A stretch of 64,000 nucleotides of DNA from Sphingomonas sp. LM7. Lineage in GTDB: Bacteria > Pseudomonadota > Alphaproteobacteria > Sphingomonadales > Sphingomonadaceae. This document shows positions 25,218 through 33,311 of this stretch, in pieces. The notes beneath the pieces are model-generated. The model searched no databases. It was not told the origin of the DNA and worked only from the letters and a program-made list of their open reading frames with translations. The stretch spans positions 1,798,001 to 1,862,000 of the forward strand of contig NZ_CP019511.1 of assembly GCF_002002925.1 (NCBI RefSeq). The letters are read 5' to 3'. The first letter of the stretch is position 1; every line of letters starts with the position of its first letter. A program made the translations under genes and the position numbers.

Positions 25218-25244
25218 CGGCGACCCCGATGGCGCGGAAGGCGG

Positions 25245-25428
25245 AACCGTCGAGGTTCTCCGCCGCGTCGCTGCGTCGGAGCTAAGACGGGAAGCCGGTG
25301 CGATGCCGGCGCTGCCCCCGCAACTGTAAGCGGTGAGCGGCGGTCGATGCGTGTCACTGGCGGGTTCACTCGCCGGGAAGGCCAGACCGTTCGTGTCGAT
25401 CCGCGAGCCAGGAGACCTGCCTCGGCGC
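25245..25428 (+). ncRNA. Cobalamin (B12) riboswitch
   Basis: The conserved aptamer pieces occur in order. GGGAAGCCGGTG...GCCGGC begins at about 25289, then GCTGCCCCCGCAACTGTAAG at 25311-25330, CACTGG near 25355, GGGAAGGCC at 25375-25383, and the B12-box-like GCGAGCCAGGAGACCTGCC at 25403-25421. Ligand-bound RNA of this class represses the gene behind it, usually btuB or cobalamin biosynthesis genes. Here the next gene is an acyl-CoA thioesterase, with a TonB receptor after it. The outer boundaries are approximate. Confidence 0.9.
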
Positions 25429-25440
25429 GATAACGACCCA

Positions 25441-25540
25441 CCGGCGGGGTGCCCGGTTCGGCCGCTTGCCCCGCCGTGGCCGGCTCGCCGGCGGCGTGCG
25501 TCCGGTGCGTGCGCCTGCCTATCCCGCCTCCGAAGGCAGG
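25441..25540 (+). promoter_or_regulatory. Riboswitch expression platform with SD-masking hairpin
   Basis: After the aptamer, CGGCGGGG can pair with CCCCGCCG around 25442-25473. A second hairpin pairs CCTGCCT (25514-25520) with AGGCAGG (25534-25540), and the latter holds the Shine-Dalgarno bases of the thioesterase, six bases before its ATG. There is no T-run, so control is probably at translation. Confidence 0.55.
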
Positions 25541-25546
25541 AAAAGC

Positions 25547-26311
25547 ATGACCGATACCGATAGTCCCGTCCGCCTGATCGACATGGTGTTTCCGGGCGAC
25601 ACCAACCATCACGGCACGCTGTTCGGCGGCGTCGCGCTCGCCCACATGGACAAGGTCGCGTTCCTCGCCGCGACGCGCCACGGCCGCGCGCCGTTCGTCA
25701 CCGCCGCCTCCGAGAAGATCGACTTCGCCGCCCCTGCCAGGGCCGGCGACATGGTCGAGGCGACCGGCCGCGTCGTCCGCGTCGGCAATGCCTCGCTCGA
25801 TGTCGAAGTCGAGCTGGTCGCGGAAAATCCCGTGTCCGGCGAGCGCCGGCCCTGCACGCGCGGCCGCTTCACGCTCGTGGCGGTCAGGGGCCCGGACACG
25901 CGCCTGCCCTTGCCGCCGCTCCCCGCCGCGCGGCCCGAGCAGCCCGGCGATATCCTGCGCATGGCCGAGATGGTCTTCCCGCCCCAGACCAACCATTACG
26001 GCACGCTCTATGGCGGCGACGCGCTCAAGATGATGGGCAAGGCGGCCTTCATCGCTGCCTCGCGGCGCGCCCGCGCAGTAATGGTGATGGCCGCATCCGA
26101 CCGGATCGACTTCGCCTCGCCGATCCGCGCCGGCGAGATGGTCGAACTCGCCGCGCGCGTCCAGATGACCGGACGAAGCTCGCTGCGCGTCGGCGTCGAG
26201 CTGTGGGCCGAGAACCTGATGACCGGCGAGCGACGCCAGTCCGCCACTGCTGTGTTCACCATGGTCGCCGTCGACAGCGAGGGCCGGCCGAAGCAATGGC
26301 ATGCGGAGTAA
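25547..26311 (+). CDS. Acyl-CoA thioesterase with two hotdog domains
   Basis: 254-residue cytoplasmic enzyme predicted to hydrolyse acyl-CoA. It has two hotdog repeats with the cytosolic thioesterase motif: residues about 5-120 (VFPGDTNHHGTLFGGVALAH) and about 140-250 (VFPPQTNHYGTLYGGDALKM). Each carries the catalytic N-H-x-G-T-L pattern. The start ATG has AGG within a hairpin. It is the first gene after the cobalamin riboswitch, an unusual association. The chain-length preference cannot be told. Confidence 0.88.
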   Translation: MTDTDSPVRLIDMVFPGDTNHHGTLFGGVALAHMDKVAFLAATRHGRAPFVTAASEKIDFAAPARAGDMVEATGRVVRVGNASLDVEVELVAENPVSGERRPCTRGRFTLVAVRGPDTRLPLPPLPAARPEQPGDILRMAEMVFPPQTNHYGTLYGGDALKMMGKAAFIAASRRARAVMVMAASDRIDFASPIRAGEMVELAARVQMTGRSSLRVGVELWAENLMTGERRQSATAVFTMVAVDSEGRPKQWHAE

Positions 26312-26343
26312 CTTCTTACCCTAACGGCCTGCCAGTTGCATAT

Positions 26344-26355
26344 ATCGTATACGAT
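26344..26355. promoter_or_regulatory. Palindrome ATCGTATACGAT upstream of TonB receptor
   Basis: A perfect 12-base palindrome in an AT-rich island within the gap between thioesterase and receptor. Palindromes centred on GTATAC are typical of GntR-family operators. It could mark a separate promoter for the receptor. Confidence 0.45.
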
Positions 26356-26395
26356 GATACTTCTGCGTTCACGGCGGAGGCGGGGAAGGCGGCGC

Positions 26396-28909
26396 GTGGA
26401 GTTCAGAGGTGCGGCGCCCCCGTCCCGGAGGGCGGGCAAGCGCGATCTACTGTGCGCGATTGCCGCGGCACTCGGTACGCCCTTCGCAATGCCGGCCGTT
26501 GCCCAGGAAAGCGTGCCCGAGCAGCCGGACGCCGACATCGTCGTGCGGGCCAGCCGGTTGCCCGGCTCGATCGACACCGATGTCCTGCCAACCATGCGGC
26601 TCGATGCCGACGCGATCCGCAAGCTCGGCGTCGTCGGCGCAGCCGAACTGGTCAAGAAGCTGGGCCTCGCCCCCGACGGCGCGCAGCCTATCTACACGCT
26701 CAATGGCCGCCTGCCCGCCAGCACGTTCGAGATATTCGAGATGCCGATGGAAGCCTTTCGGCAGTTCGAGAGCTTCCCCGCGTCGGTCGCGACCAAATTC
26801 GGCTATCCGCCCACCCGCAAGGTGCTCAATTTCATCACCAAGGACCGGTTCGGCGCAGTCGAGCTCAAATCGAACTACCAGGCCGCGACCGAAGGCGGCT
26901 CGGCAAATCACAGCGAAACCGCGGGCATCACGCGCATCCGCAACCAGCGCCGCCTGACCCTGACCGGAAGCTATACCGGAACGTCCGAACTGCGCCAGAA
27001 CGAACGCCGCATCGTGGCGGACCCGGCGCTGTATTTCGATACGATCGGCAATGTGACGGGCGCAGCGGGCGGCGCGATCGATCCGCGCCTCACTGCATTG
27101 GCCGGCGGCCCGGTCCTCGTCGCGCCGGTCCCGTCCGATCCCGCCGGCCGCGGCGATCTGGCGGCGTATCTCGACAATGCGGGGACCCCGCGCATCACCG
27201 ATACCGCCGCGTTCCGCACGCTCATTCCGAACCAGCAAAGCTGGAAGCTGGGCGGCGCGATCGCCAGCCCGATCGGCAGCAATACCACAGCATCCTTTGC
27301 GGCATCGCTCGAGCGAAAGCGCGAACGCTCCGTCCAGGGATTGCCGGCTGCGATCCTGCCGATTGCTGCGGCCAATCCCTATTCTCCGTTCGACGCCGAT
27401 ATCCTGCTCCATCGCTACCTCGACGAAGCAGGGCCGGTCCGCCAGCGCACCACCAGCACGATCGCCCGTGCCGCGCTGGGAGGATCCGGCACGTTCAGCG
27501 GATGGGGCTGGAACCTCACGGCCAGCATCGATCGGCAACAGCTCGAATCGGTCACGCGCGGCAATGTCGATATTGCCGGACTCACGGCCCGGATCGCCGA
27601 TGGCACAGACCCCTTTGCGCGTTTCGGGACAAGCCAGTCGCCCCTTCTTCCCGACGAGCGGTCGCGCACGATCCTGACCAACGCGGACATGCGGGTGGTG
27701 ATGAACGGAACGCTGTTCGCCGTCCCTGCCGGCCATGTGACGCTCACCGCCGCAGCCACCGCGCAACATGCCCGAGCAGACCGGACGACGCAGGCGATTG
27801 CGACGAGCTCGGCACGGCTCGGCCGCTTCCAGAGTGGCGCCAGCGTCGCGCTCAACGTGCCGGTCACCATGGGACTGTCGCTGGATGCCAAGGCGGGGCT
27901 TAACAGCGTGAGCCGCTTCGGCGCGTTCGTCGAAACCAGCTATGGCCTCAACTGGAAGCCCATGCCGCGCATCCAGCTTGTCGCGTCCATCGCGAACGCG
28001 CGCAACGCCCCCGCTCTGGTTTCGCTGGCAAGCCCGATCGTCACGACGCCCAACACGCCCTTCTTCGATTTCGTGACCGGCGAGAGCGTCCTCGTCACTG
28101 CCTTCGCCGGCGGAAACCCGAACCTGAAGGCAGAACGGCGCCGCATCGCCTCGATCAACCTCGACGCGCAGCCCATCGCCAGTTCGGAACTGCGTCTGGG
28201 GATTGGCTATGCCGACACCCGGATCGCCGACCAGGTTGGCGTCCTGTCGGCAGTGACGCAGATGATCCAGGCGGCGTTTCCCGATGCCTATGTCCGCGGC
28301 GCTTCCGGCCAGCTGGTCTCGGTCAATTTCCAGCCGCTCAACTTCGCCCTCGAAAACCAGCGCGACCTCAGCGCCACGTTTCAATATTACGGCAATTTCG
28401 GCAAGGCGCCGCCGCCCGATGCGAAGGCGCCGCGCGAACGGGTCGGCTATTTCCTGTGGTTCAGTCCGTCGTGGCGGCTCGAGGACACGCTCCTGCTGAG
28501 GCGCGGGCTGGAGACGCTCGATCTTCTCGATGGCGATACGGTGGGAGGCACCGGCGGCCCGCCACGGTTTCGGCTTTTCGGCAATGCAAGCCTGTCATAT
28601 CGCGGCACAAATCTGGGCTTCGCGCCGAGCTGGCAGGCCGGGACTCGCATCCGCAGTCCGGACCCGGCAAGCGATCTGACATTCTCCGGCCTGTTCAAGC
28701 TCAACGTGGAGGCGTCCGCGATGCTCGACGTGCTGGCGCCCAAATCGTCCTGGGCGCGGGGCGCCAGGATCAGCCTGTCGGTGGACAATCTGTTCAACGA
28801 ACGCCAGCGCGTCCGCGATCGCAACGGCGTGACGCCAAACCGGTATCAGCCCGCTTTGCTCGATCCCCAGGGCAGATGGATCCAGTTGAACCTGAGAAAG
28901 CTGTTCTAG
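26396..28909 (+). CDS. Atypical TonB-dependent receptor
   Basis: 837-residue outer-membrane protein. The N-terminus has a basic region, a hydrophobic core (LLCAIAAALGTPFA) and a cleavage site after AVA. The plug is degenerate: it has YTLNGRLPASTFEIFEMPME and VATKFGYPPTRKVLNFITKD instead of the usual LRGP..YG motifs. The barrel follows, with a TonB_dep_Rec-like C-terminus (SLSVDNLFNERQRVRDRNGV) ending in Phe. The GTG start at 26396 follows GGGGAAGG; an ATG at 26354 is possible but overlaps a palindrome and lacks a ribosome-binding site. The substrate is unknown. It may belong to the riboswitch-controlled unit. Confidence 0.75.
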   Translation: MEFRGAAPPSRRAGKRDLLCAIAAALGTPFAMPAVAQESVPEQPDADIVVRASRLPGSIDTDVLPTMRLDADAIRKLGVVGAAELVKKLGLAPDGAQPIYTLNGRLPASTFEIFEMPMEAFRQFESFPASVATKFGYPPTRKVLNFITKDRFGAVELKSNYQAATEGGSANHSETAGITRIRNQRRLTLTGSYTGTSELRQNERRIVADPALYFDTIGNVTGAAGGAIDPRLTALAGGPVLVAPVPSDPAGRGDLAAYLDNAGTPRITDTAAFRTLIPNQQSWKLGGAIASPIGSNTTASFAASLERKRERSVQGLPAAILPIAAANPYSPFDADILLHRYLDEAGPVRQRTTSTIARAALGGSGTFSGWGWNLTASIDRQQLESVTRGNVDIAGLTARIADGTDPFARFGTSQSPLLPDERSRTILTNADMRVVMNGTLFAVPAGHVTLTAAATAQHARADRTTQAIATSSARLGRFQSGASVALNVPVTMGLSLDAKAGLNSVSRFGAFVETSYGLNWKPMPRIQLVASIANARNAPALVSLASPIVTTPNTPFFDFVTGESVLVTAFAGGNPNLKAERRRIASINLDAQPIASSELRLGIGYADTRIADQVGVLSAVTQMIQAAFPDAYVRGASGQLVSVNFQPLNFALENQRDLSATFQYYGNFGKAPPPDAKAPRERVGYFLWFSPSWRLEDTLLLRRGLETLDLLDGDTVGGTGGPPRFRLFGNASLSYRGTNLGFAPSWQAGTRIRSPDPASDLTFSGLFKLNVEASAMLDVLAPKSSWARGARISLSVDNLFNERQRVRDRNGVTPNRYQPALLDPQGRWIQLNLRKLF

Positions 28910-28970
28910 TTGGGAACCCAAAGAGCAAGAAAGCTACCCTGGAACGCGATCACTGCGTCAAATCCGTTCT

Positions 28971-28984
28971 CCGGCCAAGGCCGG
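28971..28984. repeat. Palindrome CCGGCCAAGGCCGG downstream of TonB receptor
   Basis: A six-base-pair stem with a two-base centre in the 157-base gap between the receptor (+) and the convergent GNAT gene (-). It may help end transcription from either side. Nothing else is recognisable in the gap. Confidence 0.35.
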
Positions 28985-29066
28985 GGCCAGTCGCAAACAG
29001 GCTTCGGATGACCGGATGCCGCCGCAAAATGTATTGAGCGGGGCCGGCGGCCCTGCCGCGCATGGA

Positions 29067-29744
29067 TTACTTCACCGGCGCCAGCACCGTCACATTCACC
29101 GCACAGCGCACCCGAAACCCCAGCCTCTCATACAGCCCGATCGCCCCGCGATTGTCGGCATAAGCGTGCAGGAACGGCATCTCGCCCCGCGCGACGATCC
29201 GCGCCGCAACCACCTGCATCAGTCCACCGGCATAGCCGCGCCCACGCCAGTCGGGATGCGTGCAGACCCCGCTGACTTCGGTGAACCCGTCGGGCTTCAT
29301 CCGCTCGCCCGCCATCGCCACCAGCTTTCCGCCATCGCGGATGCCGATGAAGTCTCCAAGCCGATGCGTGCGGCTGAAGAAGGGGCCCGGCTCGGTCAGC
29401 GTCGCCAGCGCGAGCATTTCGGCCCCGTCGGCGTCGCCAAGCTCGAGAAAGTCGAGGTCGCCCGGTGCGGTCGGTGTCTCCGCGACCATCTGCACGCCCA
29501 TCCGGTGCTTCTCGACTCGCGTCCCCGGCACCGGTGGCAGCGGATCCTTCTGCAACATGATCGCCGGCCCGGTTTCGCCGATCAGCGTTCCCAACGCCGC
29601 GAGCGACGGCACGTCGTGGTCGCCGATCGCCGCGAACACGGCATAGTCAGGGTCGTACCGCAGCGCCGGATAGCGCCCGCGTGCCAACGCGCGCTGCCCG
29701 GCATGCAGCGAAGTCCAGGCCGGTCGATCGAGCGGATGCGCCAT
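29067..29744 (-). CDS. GNAT family N-acetyltransferase
   Basis: 225-residue predicted acetyl-CoA-dependent transferase. The C-terminal half carries the FR47-like GNAT core: VSGVCTHPDWRGRGYAGGLM includes the acetyl-CoA-binding RxxGxG/A loop, and HAYADNRGAIGLYERLGFRV is the conserved motif B. The N-terminal 90 residues are divergent. The substrate is unknown. It stands alone, convergent with the TonB receptor and downstream of xylD on the same strand. Confidence 0.85.
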   Translation of the reverse strand: MAHPLDRPAWTSLHAGQRALARGRYPALRYDPDYAVFAAIGDHDVPSLAALGTLIGETGPAIMLQKDPLPPVPGTRVEKHRMGVQMVAETPTAPGDLDFLELGDADGAEMLALATLTEPGPFFSRTHRLGDFIGIRDGGKLVAMAGERMKPDGFTEVSGVCTHPDWRGRGYAGGLMQVVAARIVARGEMPFLHAYADNRGAIGLYERLGFRVRCAVNVTVLAPVK

Positions 29745-29798
29745 CGCTATGATGTAGCGAGATCAAGCGGCGCCGCCCATTCCGCTCCCCACTTCCAA

Positions 29799-29945
29799 TG
29801 TAGGATTTCGTATGAGACGCTTCGTTCTCGGCTCTTTGAATCCGTAAACCTTGCCGCTGCCGCCAAGAAATATTGTTACAAGTCGCCGCAACAACATTGC
29901 TGATTCACCGTGAAAGATGTGAAACTAGGCGCCGAAAATCCTACA
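29799..29945. repeat. Short segment bounded by 12-13 base inverted repeats
   Basis: TGTAGGATTTCG (29799-29810) and CGAAAATCCTACA (29933-29945) are inverted copies differing by one base. They bound about 147 AT-richer bases without a convincing gene, between xylD and the GNAT gene. It could be a miniature mobile element remnant or a stem-loop; no target duplication is clear. Confidence 0.35.
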
Positions 29946-29959
29946 AACGTCATCGTAAC

Positions 29960-31735
29960 TTAGTGATTGTGCCGCGGCACCTTCTCGCTGGTTCGGCGAT
30001 ACTTGAGTGCGAAGTCGAGCACGCCGCCCTCGCCCAGCTGGCCGACCTTCTCGCGATACAGTTCTTCCCACGGCGTACTGCTCTCCGGGATCGGCGGCGC
30101 CGGCTCGGTCTTGCGCCGCGCGATCTCGTCGGGCTCGACCAGCGCGTCGGCGGTTCCGGCGTTGAGGTCGATGCGGATCATGTCCCCGGTCCGCAGCCAG
30201 GAGAGCCCGCCCCCCGCCGCGCTCTCGGGCGAAGCATTGAGGATCGACGGGCTGTCCGAGGTTCCCGATTGCCGTCCGTCGCCCAAGGTCGGCAGGCTCA
30301 TGATGCCCTGCTGGATGATGTGGTCGGGCGGCTGCATGTTGACCACTTCGGCCGAGCCCGGCCAGCCCAGCACGCCCGCGCCGCGGATCACCAGGATGCA
30401 GTTCGCATCGATGTTCAGCGCGGGATCGTTGATCCGGTGGTGATAATCGTCCGATCCGTCGAATATGATCGCCCGCCCCTCGAACACGCCCTCCTGCCCC
30501 GGCCGTGCCAGATAGCGCGCGCGGAAATCGTCGGAGATCACGCTGGTCTTCATGATCGCCATGTCGAACAGATTGCCGGTGAGCACGAGGAACCCGGCCT
30601 TTTCCATCAGCGGCGCATCCCAGGGCAGGATCACGTCGCGGTCGCGGGTCGGCGCGCCAGCGACGTTCTCGGCCAGCGTTCTGCCGGTGCAGGTCATGAC
30701 GTCGCCGTCGAGCGCGCCCGCCGCGAGCATCTCGGCGATCACTGCGGGAATGCCCCCCGCGCGGTGGAAACGCTCGGACAGATATTTCCCCGCCGGCTGC
30801 ATGTTGACGATCAGCGGCAGGTCGTAGCCCGAACGCCAGTCGTCGGGCGTGATCTCTATCCCGGCATGCCGCGCCATCGCGACGAGATGCGGCTGGGCAT
30901 TGGTCGATCCGCCGATCGCAGTCAGCAGCTTGATCGCGTTGAGGAAGCTCGCGCGGCTGAGGATCTGCGAGGGCCGCAGATCGTCGTAGGCCATCTCGAC
31001 GATCCGCCGCCCGGTCTCGTACGCCATCTGCCCGCGCTCGCGATACGGCGCCGGGATCATCGCGCAGCCGGGCAGGCTCATTCCCAGCCCCTCGGCAATC
31101 GAGTTCATCGTCGAAGCGGTGCCCATCGTATTGCAATGCCCCGAGGACGGCGCGCTCTCCATCGCCCGCTGCAGGAATTCCTCCTCGTCGATCTCGCCCG
31201 CCGCCATCTTCCGCCGCGAGCGCCAGATCACTGTACCGCTGCCCACAAGTTCGCCTTCGTGCCACCCGTCGAGCATCGGCCCCCCGGACAGCACGATCGC
31301 CGGGATATCGACGGTCGAGGCCGCCATCAGCGAGCTTGGCGTCGTCTTGTCGCACCCGGTGGTGAGGATCACCGCGTCGATCGGATAGCCGTTGAGGATC
31401 TCGACCAGCCCGAGATAGGCCAGGTTGCGGTCGAGTGCCGCGGTGGGGCGACGGCAATTCTCGAAGATCGGGTGGAGCGGAAACTCCATCGGTATGCCGC
31501 CCGCGGCGAGGATGCCCTCGCGGGCCCGCTTCACCGTCTCCAGATGGATGCGGTTGCATGGCGCGATGTCGCTGCCCGATTGCGCGATGCCGATGATCGG
31601 CTTGCCACCGCGGAGCTCATCGGGGGTGATGCCGTAGTTCATGAAGCGCTCGAGATAGAGCGCGGCCATGTCGCTGCGGCCGGGCGCGGCGAACCATTCG
31701 CGCGAGCGGAACGGGCGGGCGGGCGTACGGGTCAT
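29960..31735 (-). CDS. xylD: D-xylonate dehydratase XylD (IlvD/Edd family)
   Basis: 591-residue iron-sulfur dehydratase, third step of the Weimberg pathway (D-xylonate to 2-keto-3-deoxy-xylonate). The cluster cysteines are in conserved positions: Cys60 (SGSDIAPCNRIH), Cys128 (TTGCDKTTPSS) and Cys200 (SSGHCNTMGTAST). This spacing and the length match sugar-acid dehydratases such as Caulobacter XylD better than IlvD proper. The ATG follows AGAGGAC. It lies 71 bases downstream of the sugar porter gene. L-arabonate dehydratase activity is also possible in this subfamily. Confidence 0.88.
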   Translation of the reverse strand: MTRTPARPFRSREWFAAPGRSDMAALYLERFMNYGITPDELRGGKPIIGIAQSGSDIAPCNRIHLETVKRAREGILAAGGIPMEFPLHPIFENCRRPTAALDRNLAYLGLVEILNGYPIDAVILTTGCDKTTPSSLMAASTVDIPAIVLSGGPMLDGWHEGELVGSGTVIWRSRRKMAAGEIDEEEFLQRAMESAPSSGHCNTMGTASTMNSIAEGLGMSLPGCAMIPAPYRERGQMAYETGRRIVEMAYDDLRPSQILSRASFLNAIKLLTAIGGSTNAQPHLVAMARHAGIEITPDDWRSGYDLPLIVNMQPAGKYLSERFHRAGGIPAVIAEMLAAGALDGDVMTCTGRTLAENVAGAPTRDRDVILPWDAPLMEKAGFLVLTGNLFDMAIMKTSVISDDFRARYLARPGQEGVFEGRAIIFDGSDDYHHRINDPALNIDANCILVIRGAGVLGWPGSAEVVNMQPPDHIIQQGIMSLPTLGDGRQSGTSDSPSILNASPESAAGGGLSWLRTGDMIRIDLNAGTADALVEPDEIARRKTEPAPPIPESSTPWEELYREKVGQLGEGGVLDFALKYRRTSEKVPRHNH

Positions 31736-31806
31736 ATCGTCCTCTTGTCGTGCAGAGGGCGCGAGCCTCGCGGCCCGCGCCCCCCAAAGTGTCGGCGCGG
31801 GAAGGC

Positions 31807-33222
31807 TCAGCCTTCCATCGCCTCCAGTTCCTTGCCCTTGGTCTCGTTGATGAACCGCTGGACCAGGAAGAAGCTGATCACCGCGCAGACCGCGTAGAAG
31901 CTGTAGCTCGCGGCGAGCCCGATGCCTGCCAGCATGATCGGAAACGCCTGCGCGATCAGGTAATTGGCGAACCACTGCGCAAAGCCGCACACCGCCAGCG
32001 CCGAGCCGCGGATCTGGTTCGGGAACATCTCGCCGAGCATCACCCACATCACCGGGCCCCAGCTGACGTTGAAGAAGATCACATAGAGATTGGCCGCGAT
32101 CACCGCGATCATCCCGCTCTGCCCCGGCAATACCAGCTTATCGTCGACCAGCGCGCCCTGCGCGAACGCATAGACCATCACGAACAGCGTCACGGCCATG
32201 CCCGCCGAGCCGATGAGCAACAGCGGCTTGCGGCCGATCTTGTCGATCACTGCGATGGTGACGAAGCACGCCGCGATCGAGACTGCGCCCGAGACGATGT
32301 TGATCAGCAGCGAATCGGCCTCGGAGAAGCCCGCGGCCTGCCACAGCGTCGAGCCGTAATAGAAGATCACGTTGATGCCGACGAGCTGCTGGAACACCGC
32401 GAGCAACAGGCCCGCCCAGACGATCGCACGGATACCGAGAAACCCGCGGCCGCCGGCCGGGGTGAGCACGTCGCTCAGCCGCGGACGGTGGTCCACCGAA
32501 AAGCTCGCCTGGATCTCGGCAAGCTTGAGCCCGCCTTCGGTGGGGCCGAACAGGTCGGTGAGAACGCGAAGCGCATCCGGGTTGCGGCCTTTGGAGACCA
32601 GATAGCGCGGGCTCTCCGGGATGAAGAACAGGGCAACGAGGAACACTGCCGCGGGCAGCGCCTGCATCAGGTACATCCAGCGCCATGCCTCGATCCCGCC
32701 CCAGAACGGGTTGGTCGAAGCGCCGGCGGCTCCGGCAAGGTAGTAGTTGACCACGAACGCGGCGGTGAGCCCCGAGATAATCATGATCTGCTGCACCGTC
32801 GTCATCCGCCCGCGAATGTTCGCCGGGGCGACTTCGGAGATATAGGCAGGTGACAGCACAGAGGCCGCGCCGACTGCCATGCCGCCCAGGATACGCGCGA
32901 CGACGAAGATGGTGTGATCGTGCGCGAGGCCCTGGACCAAGGCGCCGACGAGGAAGAGGATCGCGGCGAGCCGCATCACGTTGCGACGGCCCATGCGGTC
33001 GGCCAGAATGCCGGCCAGCGACGCGCCGACGACACAGCCGATCAGCAGCGAACCGACGGTGAAGCCGAGCCCGGCATCGTCGAGCAGGAACGCGGCCTTG
33101 AGGCCGGGCTGCGTGCCGTTCACGGCGCCGCTGTCATATCCGAATAGCAATCCGCCGATCGTCGCTACTGCGACAATGGCGCTGATCAGGCCTATATTGG
33201 CCCGTTCGCCAGTCTGGCTCAT
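31807..33222 (-). CDS. MFS sugar porter, XylE-type D-xylose/H+ symporter
   Basis: 471-residue inner-membrane transporter with 12 predicted helices. It has the sugar porter signatures GYDSGAVNGTQ in helix 1, 'DRMGRRNVM' after helix 2, 'RILGGMAVGAASVLSPAYIS' in helix 4-5, 'PESPRYLVSKGR', 'QQLVGINVIFYYG' in helix 7 and 'ETKGKELE' at the C-terminus. The QQLxGIN motif places it with XylE/GLUT-like porters. The start ATG at 33222 is preferred over a GTG six bases upstream. It sits before xylD in one unit under an operator-like palindrome. D-xylose is the inferred substrate. Confidence 0.87.
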   Translation of the reverse strand: MSQTGERANIGLISAIVAVATIGGLLFGYDSGAVNGTQPGLKAAFLLDDAGLGFTVGSLLIGCVVGASLAGILADRMGRRNVMRLAAILFLVGALVQGLAHDHTIFVVARILGGMAVGAASVLSPAYISEVAPANIRGRMTTVQQIMIISGLTAAFVVNYYLAGAAGASTNPFWGGIEAWRWMYLMQALPAAVFLVALFFIPESPRYLVSKGRNPDALRVLTDLFGPTEGGLKLAEIQASFSVDHRPRLSDVLTPAGGRGFLGIRAIVWAGLLLAVFQQLVGINVIFYYGSTLWQAAGFSEADSLLINIVSGAVSIAACFVTIAVIDKIGRKPLLLIGSAGMAVTLFVMVYAFAQGALVDDKLVLPGQSGMIAVIAANLYVIFFNVSWGPVMWVMLGEMFPNQIRGSALAVCGFAQWFANYLIAQAFPIMLAGIGLAASYSFYAVCAVISFFLVQRFINETKGKELEAMEG

Positions 33223-33265
33223 CCCCACTTCCTCTCCTGGTCACCCGTGCGCGACCGGCACGGCG

Positions 33266-33279
33266 TGTTAGCGGTAACG
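33266..33279. promoter_or_regulatory. xyl-type operator upstream of porter-xylD unit
   Basis: TGTTAGCGGTAACG matches 10 of 14 consensus positions and is itself nearly palindromic. On the minus strand a TTGCAT hexamer begins 26 bases upstream of it, the same spacing as at xylX and ManD. It lies 44 bases before the porter start. Confidence 0.55.
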
Positions 33280-33311
33280 GTGGCCCGGACGCTCAGGAAA
33301 TGCAAGCGCCT

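Noticed and set aside
26447..28384. 645-codon frame opposite the atypical TonB receptor
   Set aside because: The plus-strand receptor has signal peptide, plug and terminal aromatic residue; the reverse frame has none.
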